From Colletes latitarsis (lineage: Eukaryota; Arthropoda; Insecta; Hymenoptera; Colletidae), in assembly GCF_051014445.1 (NCBI RefSeq), contig NW_027488365.1, positions 1,054,001 through 1,118,000 on the forward strand: DNA of 64,000 bases, in the 5' to 3' direction. Positions 24,389-37,917 of the stretch are shown here, one piece after another. Position 1 is the first letter of the stretch, and every line of letters starts with the position of its first letter. The notes below the pieces were generated by a model. The model ran no database searches and was not told where the DNA came from. It was given only the letters and a program-made list of their open reading frames with translations. Position numbers and translations under genes: made by a program.

Positions 24389-26146
24389 GGATTTGCCCTC
24401 ATTGGGCTCGTAGTTTCACATTTTTCGCATACTTGTTGGCCAGATCCAGGGGTCTTTCTGGTTTGGATCACGTAGTAATGCGGTACCACACCGAAACAGT
24501 CAATTAAACCTGGTTGCGATTAATATTTTAGGGGATAACGCCGGTTATGTCTCGGTTAGGTGTTGTATTTGCCATCATCAGGCTCGTACTTTCGCATTTT
24601 TCGCATACTTGTTGGCAAAATCCTGGGCTTTTTCTGGTTTGGATCACGCAGTAATGCGGTACCACACTGAGACAGTCAATTAAACCTTGTTGCGATTAAT
24701 ATTTTAAAGGATTACGCTGGTTATGTCTGGGTTAGTTCTGGTATTTGCAATCATCTGGCTCATAATTTCGCGTTTTTCGCTTACTAGTTGGCCAGATCCT
24801 GGGTTTCTTTCTGGTTTGGAACCCGTAGAAATGTGGTTCCTCAACGAGACAGTCAATTAAACCTGGTCGCGATTAATATTTTAGAGGATAACGCCGGTAA
24901 TGTCTGTGCTCGGTCTGGTATTCGCCATCATCTGGCTCGTACTTTCGCGTTTTTCGCATACTTGTTAGCCAGATCTTCGCCTTTTTCTGGTTTGGATCAC
25001 GTAGGAATGTAATACCACACTGAAACAGTCAATAGAATCTGGTTCCGATTAGTATTTTAGAGGATAACGCCGGTTATGTCTCGGTTAGGTCTGGGATTTG
25101 CCCTCATCAGGCTCGTACTTTGTCATTTTTCGCATGCTTGTTGGCAAAATCCTGGGCTTCTTCTGGTTTGGATCACGCAGTAATGCGGTACCACACCGAG
25201 ACAGCCAATTAAACCTTGTTGCGATTAATATTTTAAAGGATTACGCTGGTTATGTCAGGGTTAGTTCTGGTATTTGCAATCATCTGGCTCATACTTTCGC
25301 GTTTTCGCATACTTGTTGGCCAGATCCTGCCTTTTTTCTGGTTTGAATCCCGTATTAGTGTGGTTCCACACCGAAACAGTCAATTAAACCAGGTTGCGAT
25401 TAGTATTTTAGAGGATAACGCTGGTTATGTCTGGGTCAGTTCTGGTATTTGCAATCATCTGGCTCATACTTTCGCGTTTTTCGCATAGATGTTGGCCAGA
25501 TCCAGCGTTTTTTCTGGATTGGATCCCGTAGTAATGTGGTTCCACACCGAAACAGTCAATTAAACCTGGTTGCGATTAATATTTTAGAGAATAATGCCGG
25601 CTATGTCTCGGTTAGGTCTGGGATTTGCCCTCATCAGGCTCGTACTTTCGCATTTTTCGCATACTTGTAGCCAGATCCTGTGCGTTTTCTGGTTTGGATC
25701 ACGTAGTAATGTGGACCCACACTGAAACAGCCAATAAAAGCTTGTTCCGATTAGCATTTTAGATGATAACGCTGGTTATGACTGAGTCAGTTCTGGTATT
25801 TGCAATCATCTAGCTCATACTTTCGCGTTTTCGCATACTTGTTGGCCAGATCCTGCGTTTTTTCTGGCTTGAATCCCGTATTAATGTGGTTCCACACCGA
25901 AACAGTCAATTAAACCAGGTTGCGATTAGTATTTTAGAGGATAACGCTGGTTGTGTCTGGGTCAGTTCTGGTATTTGCAATAATCTGGTTCATACTTTCG
26001 CGTTTTTCGCATAGATGTTGGCCAGATCCAGCGTTTTTTCTGGATTGGATCCCGTAGTAATATGGTTCCACGCCGGAACAGTTAATTAAACTTGGTTGCG
26101 ATTAATATTTTAGAGGATAACGCCGGCTATGTCTCGGTTAGGTCTG
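24389..26146. repeat. ten-unit block (1,758 bp), superunit 1, second copy
   Basis: Direct tandem copy of the preceding block. A few differences were noticed, such as GCTCACAATTTCG against GCTCATAATTTCG and GTCAGAGTTAG against GTCAGGGTTAG. It ends where CATCTGGCTCGTAC replaces CATTGGGCTCGTAG. Confidence 0.88.
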
Positions 26147-29100
26147 GGATTTGCCCTCATCTGGCTCGTACTTTCGCATATTTCGCATACTTGTAGCCAG
26201 ATCCTGTGCTTTCTCTGGTTTGGATCACGTAGTAATGTGGACCCACACTGAAACAGTCAATAAAAGCTTGTTCCGATTAGCATTATAGATGATAACGCTG
26301 GTTATGTCTGGGTCAGTTCTGGTATTTGCAATCATCTAGCTCGTACTTTCGCATTTTCGTACACTTGTTGTCCAGTTCTTGGCCTTTTTCTGGTTTGGAT
26401 CACGTAGTAATGTAGTACCACACTGAAACAGTCAATAGAAGCTGGTTCCGATTAGTATTTTAGAGGATAACGCCGGTTATGTCTCGGTTAGGTCTGGGAT
26501 TTGCAATCATCTGGCTCGTACTTTCGCATTTTTCGCATACTTGTAGCCAGATCCTGTGCTTTTTCTGGTTTGGATCACGTAGTAATGTGGACCCACACTG
26601 AAATAGTCAATAAAAGCTTGTTCCGATTAGCATTTTAGATGATAACGCTGGTTATGACTGGGTCAGTTCTGGTATTTGCAATCATCTAGCTCGTAGTTTC
26701 GCATTTTTCGCATACTTGTAGCCAGATCCTGTGCTTTTTCTGGTTTGGATCACGTAGTAATGTGGACCCACACTGAAACAGTCAATAAAAGCTGGTTCCG
26801 ATTAGCATTTTGGATGATAACGCTGGTTATGGCTGGGTCAGTTCTGGTATTTGCAATCATCTGGCTCATGCTTTCACGTTTTTCGCATACTTGTTGGCCA
26901 GATCCATGGGTTTCTCTGGTTTGGATCACGCAGTAATGTGGTTCCACACCGAAACAGTCAATTAAACCAGGTTGCGATTAGTATTTTAGAGGATAACGCC
27001 GGTTATGTCTGTGTTCGGTCTGGTATTTGCCCTCATCTGGCTCGTACTTCCCCATTTTTCGCATACTTGTTGGCCAGAACCTGTCCTTTTTCTGGTTTGG
27101 ATCACGTAGTGATGTGGTACCACACGGAAACAGTCAACAAAAGCTGGTTCCGATTAGCATTTTAGATGATAACGCTGGTTGTGTCTGGGTTAGATCTGGC
27201 ATTTGCAATCATCTGGCTCATACTTTCGCATTTTTCGGATACTTGTTGGCCAGATCCAGGGGTTTTTCTGGTTTGGATCACGTAGTAATGCGGTACCACA
27301 CCGAAACAGTCAATTAAACCTGGTTGCGATTAATATTTTAGGGGATTACGCCGGTTATGTCTCGGTTAGGTGTTGTATTTGCCATCATCTGGCTCGTACT
27401 TTCGCATTTTTCGCATACTTGTAGCCAGATCCTGGGCATTTTCTGGTTTGGATCACGTAGTAATGTGGTACCACACTGAAACAGTCAATAAAATCTGGTT
27501 CCGATTAGCATTTTAGACAATAACGCTGGTTATGTCTGGGTCAGTTCTGGTATTTGCAATCATCTGGCTCGCACTTTCGCAATTTTCGTACACTTGTTGG
27601 CCAGATCTTGGCCTTTTTCTGGTTTGGATCACTTAGTAATGTAGTACCACACTGAAACAGTCAATAGAAGCTGGTTCCGATTAGTATTTTAGAGCATAAC
27701 GCCGGTTATGTCTCGGTTAGGTCTGGGATCTGCCCTCATCTGGCTCATACTTTCGCATTTCTCGCATACTTGGCCAGATCCTGGGTTTTTTCTGGTTTGG
27801 ATCCCGTAGTTATGCGGTTCCACAACGAAACAGTCGATTAAACCTGGTTGCAATTTATATTTTAGAGGATAACGCCGGTTAGGTCTGTGTTAGGTCTGCT
27901 TTTTGCCCTCATCTGGCTCGTACTTTCGCATTTTTAGCATACTTGTTGGCCAGATCCGGGGCTTTTTCTGGTTTGGATCACGTAGTAATGTGGTACCACA
28001 CTGTAACAGTAAACGAAACCTGGTTCCGATTAATATTTTAGAGGATAACTCTGGTTATGTCACGGTTCGGTCTGGGATCTGCCCTCATCTGGCTCATACT
28101 TTCGCATTTCTCGCATACTTGGCCAGATCCTGGGTTTTTTCGGGCTTGGACCACGTAGTAATGTGGTACCACACTGAACCAGTCAATAAAAGCTGGTTCC
28201 GATTAGTATTTTAGAGGATAACGCTGGTTATATCTGGGTTAGTTCTGGTATTTGCAATCATCTGGCACGTACTTTCGCATTTTTCGCATACTTGGTGGAC
28301 AGAGCCTGGCCTTTTTCTGGATTGGATCACGTAGTAATGCGGTACCACACCGAAACTGTCAATTAAGCCTGGTTGCGCTTGATATTTTAGAGGATAACGC
28401 CTGTTATGTCTCGGATAGGTCTGGGGTTTGCCCTCATCAGGCTCGTACTTTCGCATTATTCGCATACTTGTTGGCCAGATCCAGGGCTTTTTCTGGATCG
28501 GATCATGTAGTAATGCGGTACCACACCGAAACAGTCAATTAAACCTGGTTGCGATTAATATTTTAGAGGATAACGCCGGATATGTCTGGGTTGGTTCTGG
28601 TATTTGCCATCATCTGGCTCGTACTTTCGCATTTTTCGCATACTTGTTGGCCAGTTCCTGGCCTTTTTCTGGTTTGGATCACGTAGTAGTGTGGTACCAC
28701 ACTGAAACAGTCAATAAAAGCTGGTTCCGAATAGTATTTTAGAGGATAACGCTGGTTATGTCTGGGTTAGTTCTGGTATTTGCAATCATCTGGCTCGTAC
28801 TTTCGCATTTTTCGCATACTTGTTGGCCAGTTCCTGGCCTTTTTCTGGTTTGGATCACGTAGTAATGTGGTACCACACTGAAACAGTCAATAAAAGCTGG
28901 TTCCGAATAGTATTTTAGAGGATAACGCTGGTTATGTCTGGGTTAGTTCTGGTATTTGCAATCATCTGGATAGTATGTTCACGTTTTTCGCATACTTGTT
29001 GGCCAGTTCCTGGCCTTTTTCAGGTTTGGATCACGTAGTAATGTGGTACCGCACTGAAACAGTCAATTAAACCTGGTTGCGATTAGTATTTTAGAGGAGA

Positions 29101-31429
29101 ACGCTGGTTACGTCTGGGTTAGTTCTGGTATTTGCAATCATCTGGCTCATACTTTCGCGTTTTTCGCATAGTTGTTGTCCAGATCCAGCGTTTTTGCTGG
29201 ATTGGATCCCGTAGTGATGTGGTTCCATACCAAACCAGTCAATTAAACCTGGTTGCGATTAATATTTTAGAGGATAACGCCGGCTATGTCTCGGTTAGGT
29301 CTGGGCTTTGCCCTCATCTGGCTCGTACTTTCGCGTTTTTCGCATACTTGATGGCCAGATCCAGCGTTTTTTCGGGATTGGATTCCGTAGTAATGTTGTT
29401 CCACGCCGAAACAGTCAATTAATCCTAGTTGCGATTAATATTTTAGAGGATAAGGCCGGTTATGTCTCGGTAAGGTCTGGGATTTGCCCTCATCTGGCTC
29501 GTACTTTCGCATTTTTCGCATACTGGTTGGCCAGATCCTGGGCTTTTTCTGGTTTGGATCACGTAATAATGTGGTACCACACTGAAACAGTCAATAAAAG
29601 CTGGTTCCGATTAGTATTTTACAGGATAACGCTGGTTATGTCTGGGTTAGTTCTGGTATTTGGAATCATCTGGCTCATACTTTCGCATTTTTCGCATACT
29701 TGTTGGCCAGATCCTGGCCTTTTTCTGGTTCGGAACACGTAGTAATGCGGTACCACACCGAAACAGTCAATTAAACCTGGTTGCGATCAATATTTTAGAG
29801 GATAGCGCCGGTTATGTCTGGATTAGGTCTGGTACTTCCCCTCATCTGGCTCGTACTTTCGCATTTTCGCATACTTGTTGGCCAGATCCAGGCCTCTTTC
29901 TGGTTTGGATCCCGTGGGAATGAGTTTCCACACTGAAGCAGTCAATTAAACCAGCTTGCGATTAATATTTTAGTGGATAACGCCGGTTATGTCTGTGTTA
30001 GGTCTGGTATTTGCCCTCATCTGACACGTACTTTCGCATTTTTCGCATACTTGTTGGCCAGATTCTGGCCTTTTTCTGGTTTGGAACACGTAGTAATGCG
30101 GTACGACACCGAAACAGTCGATTAAACCTGGTTGCGATTAATATTTTAAAGGATTACGCCGGTTATGTCTGGGTTAGTTCTGGTATTTGCAATCATCTGG
30201 CTCATAATTTCGCGCTTTTCGCATACTTGTTGGCCAGATCTTGGCCTTTTTCTGGTTTGGATCACGTAGTAATGTAGTACCACACTGAAACAGTCAATAG
30301 AAGCTGGTTCCGATAAATATTTTAGAGGATAACGCCGGCTATGTCTCGGTTAGGTCTGGGATTTGCCCTCATCTGGCTCATAATTTCGCGCTTTTCGCAT
30401 ACTTGTTGGCCAGATCTTGGCCTTTTTCTGGTTTGGAACACGTAGTAATGCGGTACCACACCGAAACAGTCAATTAAACCTGGTTGCGATTAATATTTTA
30501 GGGGATAACGCCGGTTATGTCTCGGTTAGGTGTTGTATTTGCCCTCATCTGGCTCGTACTTTCGCATTTTTCGCATACTTGTTGGCAAAATCCTGGGTTT
30601 TTTCTGGGTTGGATCACGCAGTAATGCGGTACCACACCGAGACAGCCAATTAAACCTGCTTGCGATTAATATTTTAAAGGATTACGCCGGTTATGTCTGG
30701 GTTAGGTCTGGTATTTGCAATCATCTGGCTCATAATTTCGCGTTTTTCGCTTACTAGTTGGCCAGATCCTGGATTTTTTTCTGGTTTGGATCCCGTAGTA
30801 ATGTGGTTCCTCAACGAAACAGTCATTTAAACCTGGTTGCGATTAATATTTTAGAGGATAACGCCTGTTATGTCTGTTTTCGGTCTGGTATTTGCCCTCA
30901 TCTGGCTCGTACTTTCGCATTTTTCGCATACTTGTTGGCCAGATCCTGGCCTTTTTCAGGTTTGGATCACGTAGTGATGTGGTACCACACAGAAACAGTC
31001 AATAGAAGCTGGTTCCGATTAGTATTTTAGAGGATAACGCCGGTTATGTCTCGGTTAGGTCTGGGATTTGCCGTCATCAGGCTCGTAGTTTCGCATTTTT
31101 CGCATACTTGTTGGCCAGATCCATGTGTTTTTCTGGTTTGGATCACGCAGTAATGCGGTACCACACCGAAAGAGTCAATTAAACCTGGTTGCGATTAGTA
31201 TTTTAGAGGATAACGCTGGTTATGTCTGGGTCAGTTCTGGTAAATGCCCTCATCTGCCTCGTACTTTCGCATTTTTCGTATACTTGTTGGCCAGATCTTG
31301 GCCTTTTTCTGGTTTGGATCACGTAGTAATGTAGTACCACACTGAAACAGTCAATAGAAGCTGGTTCCGATTAATATTTTAGGGGATAACGCCGGTTATG
31401 TCTCGGTTAGGTGTTGTATTTGCCCTCAT

Positions 31430-32135
31430 CTGGCTCGCACTTTCGCATTTTTCGCATACTTGTTGGCCAGATCCTGGGCTTTTTCTGGTTCGGATCACGT
31501 AGTAATGTGGTACCACACTGAAACAGTCAATAAAAGCTGGTTCCGATTAGCATTTTAGATGATAACTCTGGTTATGTCTGGGTCAGTTCTGGTATTTGCA
31601 ATCATCTGGCTCATGCTTTCGCGTTTTTCGCATACTTGTTGGCCAGATCCAGGGGTTTTTCTGGTTTGGATCTCGTAGTAATGTGGACCCACACTGAAAC
31701 AGTCAATAAAGGCTTGTTCCTATTAGCATTTTAGATGATAACGCTGGTTATGACTGGGACAATTCTGGTATTTGCAATCATCTAGCTCGTACTTTCGCAT
31801 TTTCGTACACTTGTTGGCCAGTTCTTGGCCTTGTTCTGGCTCGGACCACGTAGTAATGTGGTACTACACTGAAACAGTCAATTAAACCTGGTTCCGATTA
31901 ATATTTTAGAGGATAACGCCGGTTATGTCTCGGTTAGGTCTGGGATTTGCCCTCATCAGTCTCGTACTTTCGCATTTGTCGCATACTTGTTCGCCAGATC
32001 CTGGGTTTTTTCTGATTTGGATCCCGTAGTAATGTGGTTCCTCAACGAAACAGTCAATTAAACCTGGTTTCGATTAATACTTTAGAGGACAACGCCGGTT
32101 ATGTCTGGGTTAGGTCTGGTATTTGCCCTCATCTG
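31430..32135. repeat. four-unit (703-bp) segment present in copies 2 and 4, absent from copy 1
   Basis: Units with GATAACTCTGG, GGATCTCGTAG, TTCCTATTAGC, ACTGGGACAATTC, TTCTGGCTCGGACC, ATCAGTCTCG and TTTGTCGC lie here and again at about 54.99-55.70 kb (offset 23,563). In copy 1 the flanks are fused near 20,560, and the sequence goes from CTGGCTCGCACTTTCGC directly to GCTTACTCGTTGG. In copy 3 the deletion is different, 879 bp (five units), near 49.15 kb. Confidence 0.8.
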
Positions 32136-32764
32136 GCTCGTACGTTCGCATTTTTCGCTTACTCGTTGGCCAGATCCTGGGTTTTTTTCTGGTTTGGATC
32201 CCGTAGTAATGTGGCTCCTCAACGAAACAGTCAATTAAACCTTGTTGCGATAAATATTTTGAGGATAACGCCGGTTATGTCTGTGTTAGGTCTGGTACTT
32301 GCCATCATTTGGCTCGTACTTTCGCATTTTTCGCATACTTGTTGGCCAGTTCCTGGCCTTTTTCTGGTTTGGATCACGTAGTAATGTGGTACCACACTGA
32401 AACAGTCAATAAAAGCTGGTCCCGAATAGTATTTTAGAGGATTACGCCGGTTATGTCTGGGTTAGTTCTGGTAATTGCAATCATCTGGCTCATACTTCCG
32501 CGTTTCGCATACTTGTTGGCCAGATCCTGCGTTTTTTCTGGTTTGAATCCCGTATTAATGTGGTTCCACACCGAAACAGTCAATTAAACCAGGTTGCGAT
32601 TAGTATTTTAGAGGATAGCGCTGGTTATGTCTGGGTCAGTTCTGGTATTTGCAATCATTTGGCTCATACTTTCGCGTTTTTCGCATGGTTGTTGGCCAGA
32701 TCCAGCGTTTTTTCTGGATTGAATCCCGTAGTAATGTGGTTCCACACCGAAACAGTCAATTAAA

Positions 32765-33115
32765 CCTGGTTGCGATTAATATTTTAGAGGATAACGCCGG
32801 CTATGTCTCGGTTAGGTCTGGGATTTGCCCTCATCTGGCTCGTACTTTCGCATTTTTCGCATACTTGTAGCCAGATCCTGTGCTTTTTCTGGTATGGATC
32901 ACGTAGTAATGTGGACCCACACTGAAACAGTCAATAAAAGCTTGTTCCGATTAATATTTTAGAGGATAACGCCGGCTATGTCTCGGTTAGGTCTGGGATT
33001 TGCCCTCATCTGGCTCGTACTTTCGCATTTTTCGCATACTTGTAGCCAGATCCTGTGCTTTTTCTGGTATGGATCACGTAGTAATGTGGACCCACACTGA
33101 AACAGTCAATAAAAG
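32765..33115. repeat. one-unit tandem duplication
   Basis: Two consecutive 175-bp units are essentially the same, sharing GCCGGCTATG, ACTTGTAGCCAG, TTCTGGTATGG and GTGGACCCACAC. Copies 1, 3 and 4 of the superunit carry only one at this place (near 21.2, 50.05 and 56.4 kb). It is a private gain by slippage or unequal exchange of a single unit. Confidence 0.85.
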
Positions 33116-34401
33116 CTTGTTCCGATTAGCATTTTAGATGATAACGCTGGTTATGACTGGGTCAGTTCTGGTATTTGCAATCATCTAGCTCGTACTTTCG
33201 CATTTTCGTACACTTGTTGGCCAGTTCTTGTCCTTTTTCTGGTTTGGATCACGTAGTAATGTAGTACCACACTGAAACAGTCAATAAAAGCTAGTTCCGA
33301 TTAGCATTTTAGATGATAACGCTGTTTATGACTGGGTCAATTCTGGTATTTGGAATCATCTAGCTCGTACTTTCGCATTTTCGTACACTTGTTGGCCAGT
33401 TCTTGGCCTTTTTCTGGTTTGGATCACGCAGTAATGTAGTACCACACTGAAACAGTCAATAGAATCTGGTTCCGATTAGTACTTTAGAGGTTAACGCCGT
33501 TTATGTCTCGGTTAGGTCTGGGATTTGCAATCATCAGGCTCGTAGTTTCGCATATTTCGCATACTTGTTGGCCAGATCCAGGGGTTTTTCTGGTTTGGAT
33601 CACGTAGTAATGCGGTACCACACCGAAACAGTCAATTAAACCTGGTTGCGATTAATATTTCAGAGGATAACGCCGGTTATGTCTCGGTTAGTTCTGGGAT
33701 TTGCCCTCATCTGGCTCGTACTTTCGCATTTTTCGCATACTTGTTGGCCAGATCCTGGGTTTTTTTCTGGTTTGGATCCCGTAGTAATGTGGTTCCTCAA
33801 CGAAACAGTCAACTAAACCTGGTTGCGATTAATATTTTAGAGGATAACGCCGGTTATGTCTGTGTTAGGTCTGGTATTTGCCCTCATCTGGCTCGTACTT
33901 TCGCATTTTTCGCATACTTGTTGGCAAAATCCTGGGCTTTTTCTGGGTTGGATCACGCAGTAATGCGGTACCACACTGAGACAGTCAATTAAACCTGGTT
34001 GCGATTAATATTTCAGAGGATAACGCCGGTTATGTCTCGGTTAGTTCTGGGATTTGCCCTCATCTGGCTCGTAGTTTCGCATTTTTCGCATACTTGTTGG
34101 CCAGATCCTGGACTTTTTCTGGTTTGGATCACGTAGTGGTGTGGTACCACACGGAAACAGTCAACAAAGGATGGCCCCGATTAGCATTTTAGATGATAAC
34201 ACTGGTTATGTCTGGGTTAGATCTGGCATTTGAAATCATCTGGCTGATACTTTCGCGTTTTTCGCATACTTGATGGCCAGATCTTGGCCTTTTTCTGGTT
34301 TGGATCACGTAGTAATGTAGTACCACACTGAAACAGTCAATAGAAGCTGGTTCCGATTAGTATTTTAGAGGATAAAGCCGGTTATGTCTCGGTTATGTCT
34401 G

Positions 34402-36159
34402 GGATTTGCCCTCATTGGGCTCGTAGTTTCACATTTTTCGCATACTTGTTGGCCAGATCCAGGGGTCTTTCTGGTTTGGATCACGTAGTAATGCGGTACC
34501 ACACCGAAACAGTCAATTAAACCTGGTTGCGATTAATATTTTAGGGGATAACGCCGGTTATGTCTCGGTTAGGTGTTGTATTTGCCATCATCAGGCTCGT
34601 ACTTTCGCATTTTTCGCATACTTGTTGGCAAAATCCTGGGCTTTTTCTGGTTTGGATCACGCAGTAATGCGGTACCACACTGAGACAGTCAATTAAACCT
34701 TGTTGCGATTAATATTTTAAAGGATTACGCTGGTTATGTCTGGGTTAGTTCTGGTATTTGCAATCATCTGGCTCACAATTTCGCGTTTTTCGCTTACTAG
34801 TTGGCCAGATCCTGGGTTTCTTTCTGGTTTGGAACCCGTAGAAATGTGGTTCCTCAACGAGACAGTCAATTAAACCTGGTCGCGATTAATATTTTAGAGG
34901 ATAACGCCGGTAATGTCTGTGCTCGGTCTGGTATTCGCCATCATCTGGCTCGTACTTTCGCGTTTTTCGCATACTTGTTAGCCAGATCTTCGCCTTTTTC
35001 TGGTTTGGATCACGTAGGAATGTAATACCACACTGAAACAGTCAATAGAATCTGGTTCCGATTAGTATTTTAGAGGATAACGCCGGTTATGTCTCGGTTA
35101 GGTCTGGGATTTGCCCTCATCAGGCTCGTACTTTGTCATTTTTCGCATGCTTGTTGGCAAAATCCTGGGCTTCTTCTGGTTTGGATCACGCAGTAATGCG
35201 GTACCACACCGAGACAGCCAATTAAACCTTGTTGCGATTAATATTTTAAAGGATTACGCTGGTTATGTCAGGGTTAGTTCTGGTATTTGCAATCATCTGG
35301 CTCATACTTTCGCGTTTTCGCATACTTGTTGGCCAGATCCTGCCTTTTTTCTGGTTTGAATCCCGTATTAGTGTGGTTCCACACCGAAACAGTCAATTAA
35401 ACCAGGTTGCGATTAGTATTTTAGAGGATAACGCTGGTTATGTCTGGGTCAGTTCTGGTATTTGCAATCATCTGGCTCATACTTTCGCGTTTTTCGCATA
35501 GATGTTGGCCAGATCCAGCGTTTTTTCTGGATTGGATCCCGTAGTAATGTGGTTCCACACCGAAACAGTCAATTAAACCTGGTTGCGATTAATATTTTAG
35601 AGAATAATGCCGGCTATGTCTCGGTTAGGTCTGGGATTTGCCCTCATCAGGCTCGTACTTTCGCATTTTTCGCATACTTGTAGCCAGATCCTGTGCGTTT
35701 TCTGGTTTGGATCACGTAGTAATGTGGACCCACACTGAAACAGCCAATAAAAGCTTGTTCCGATTAGCATTTTAGATGATAACGCTGGTTATGACTGAGT
35801 CAGTTCTGGTATTTGCAATCATCTAGCTCATACTTTCGCGTTTTCGCATACTTGTTGGCCAGATCCTGCGTTTTTTCTGGCTTGAATCCCGTATTAATGT
35901 GGTTCCACACCGAAACAGTCAATTAAACCAGGTTGCGATTAGTATTTTAGAGGATAACGCTGGTTGTGTCTGGGTCAGTTCTGGTATTTGCAATAATCTG
36001 GTTCATACTTTAGCGTTTTTCGCATAGATGTTGGCCAGATCCAGCGTTTTTTCTGGATTGGATCCCGTAGTAATATGGTTCCACACCGGAACAGTTAATT
36101 AAACCTGGTTGCGATTAATATTTTAGAGGATAACGCTGGCTATGTCTCGGTTAGGTCTG
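34402..36159. repeat. ten-unit block (1,758 bp), superunit 2, first copy
   Basis: It corresponds to the block at 22631 at offset 11,771, with the same markers in the same order. It keeps GCTCACAATTTCG of the first block of superunit 1, so the pair already existed before the superunit was duplicated. A private change is ACTTTAGCGTTTTTCG near 36,008. Confidence 0.87.
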
Positions 36160-37917
36160 GGATTTGCCCTCATTGGGCTCGTAGTTTCACATTTTTCGCA
36201 TACTTGTTGGCCAGATCCAGGGGTCTTTCTGGTTTGGATCACGTAGTAATGCGGTACCACACCGAAACAGTCAATTAAACCTGGTTGCGATTAATATTTT
36301 AGGGGATAACGCCGGTTATGTCTCGGTTAGGTGTTGTATTTGCCATCATCAGGCTCGTACTTTCGCATTTTTCGCATACTTGTTGGCAAAATCCTGGGCT
36401 TTTTCTGGTTTGGATCACGCAGTAATGCGGTACCACACTGAGACAGTCAATTAAACCTTGTTGCGATTAATATTTTAAAGGATTACGCTGGTTATGTCTG
36501 GGTTAGTTCTGGTATTTGCAATCATCTGGCTCATAATTTCGCGTTTTTCGCTTACTAGTTGGCCAGATCCTGGGTTTCTTTCTGGTTTGGAACCCGTAGA
36601 AATGTGGTTCCTCAACGAGACAGTCAATTAAACCTGGTCGCGATTAATATTTTAGAGGATAACGCCGGTAATGTCTGTGCTCGGTCTGGTATTCGCCATC
36701 ATCTGGCTCGTACTTTCGCGTTTTTCGCATACTTGTTAGCCAGATCTTCGCCTTTTTCTGGTTTGGATCACGTAGGAATGTAATACCACACTGAAACAGT
36801 CAATAGAATCTGGTTCCGATTAGTATTTTAGAGGATAACGCCGGTTATGTCTCGGTTAGGTCTGGGATTTGCCCTCATCAGGCTCGTACTTTGTCATTTT
36901 TCGCATGCTTGTTGGCAAAATCCTGGGCTTCTTCTGGTTTGGATCACGCAGTAATGCGGTACCACACCGAGACAGCCAATTAAACCTTGTTGCGATTAAT
37001 ATTTTAAAGGATTACGCTGGTTATGTCAGGGTTAGTTCTGGTATTTGCAATCATCTGGCTCATACTTTCGCGTTTTCGCATACTTGTTGGCCAGATCCTG
37101 CCTTTTTTCTGGTTTGAATCCCGTATTAGTGTGGTTCCACACCGAAACAGTCAATTAAACCAGGTTGCGATTAGTATTTTAGAGGATAACGCTGGTTATG
37201 TCTGGGTCAGTTCTGGTATTTGCAATCATCTGGCTCATACTTTCGCGTTTTTCGCATAGATGTTGGCCAGATCCAGCGTTTTTTCTGGATTGGATCCCGT
37301 AGTAATGTGGTTCCACACCGAAACAGTCAATTAAACCTGGTTGCGATTAATATTTTAGAGAATAATGCCGGCTATGTCTCGGTTAGGTCTGGGATTTGCC
37401 CTCATCAGGCTCGTACTTTCGCATTTTTCGCATACTTGTAGCCAGATCCTGTGCGTTTTCTGGTTTGGATCACGTAGTAATGTGGACCCACACTGAAACA
37501 GCCAATAAAAGCTTGTTCCGATTAGCATTTTAGATGATAACGCTGGTTATGACTGAGTCAGTTCTGGTATTTGCAATCATCTAGCTCATACTTTCGCGTT
37601 TTCGCATACTTGTTGGCCAGATCCTGCGTTTTTTCTGGCTTGAATCCCGTATTAATGTGGTTCCACACCGAAACAGTCAATTAAACCAGGTTGCGATTAG
37701 TATTTTAGAGGATAACGCTGGTTGTGTCTGGGTCAGTTCTGGTATTTGCAATAATCTGGTTCATACTTTCGCGTTTTTCGCATAGATGTTGGCCAGATCC
37801 AGCGTTTTTTCTGGATTGGATCCCGTAGTAATATGGTTCCACGCCGGAACAGTTAATTAAACTTGGTTGCGATTAATATTTTAGAGGATAACGCCGGCTA
37901 TGTCTCGGTTAGGTCTG
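36160..37917. repeat. ten-unit block (1,758 bp), superunit 2, second copy
   Basis: Second member of the pair. It keeps GCTCATAATTTCG and GTCAGGGTTAG as in the second block of superunit 1, supporting one-to-one descent of the two block positions. Confidence 0.87.

Larger units (their letters stand above)
16837..27729. repeat. superunit copy 1 (about 10.9 kb, about 62 units)
   Basis: The sequence starting at 16837 (GGGATCTGCCC) recurs at 27730, and markers keep the 10,893-bp offset to about 20.5 kb. Between 17.0 and 20.5 kb I noticed only three substitutions against copy 2 (18110/29003 G-C, 19023/29916 A-G, 19813/30706 T-G), so the duplication is recent. The offset then steps to 11,596 and to 11,771 bp because copy 2 holds four and then one additional units. 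It contains a nested pair of ten-unit blocks. Confidence 0.88.

Noticed and set aside
26750..26947. Minus-strand 65-codon open frame recurring at 38521, 43980, 53826 and 61028
   Set aside because: It is the antisense of the same satellite unit, copied with the superunit. It overlaps plus-strand frames of equal quality.
32034..32070. CENP-B box-like TTCCTCAACGAAAC
   Set aside because: The essential bases (CCCG, two bases, T, four bases, CGAA on this strand) are not in register. The T and CCCG positions fail.
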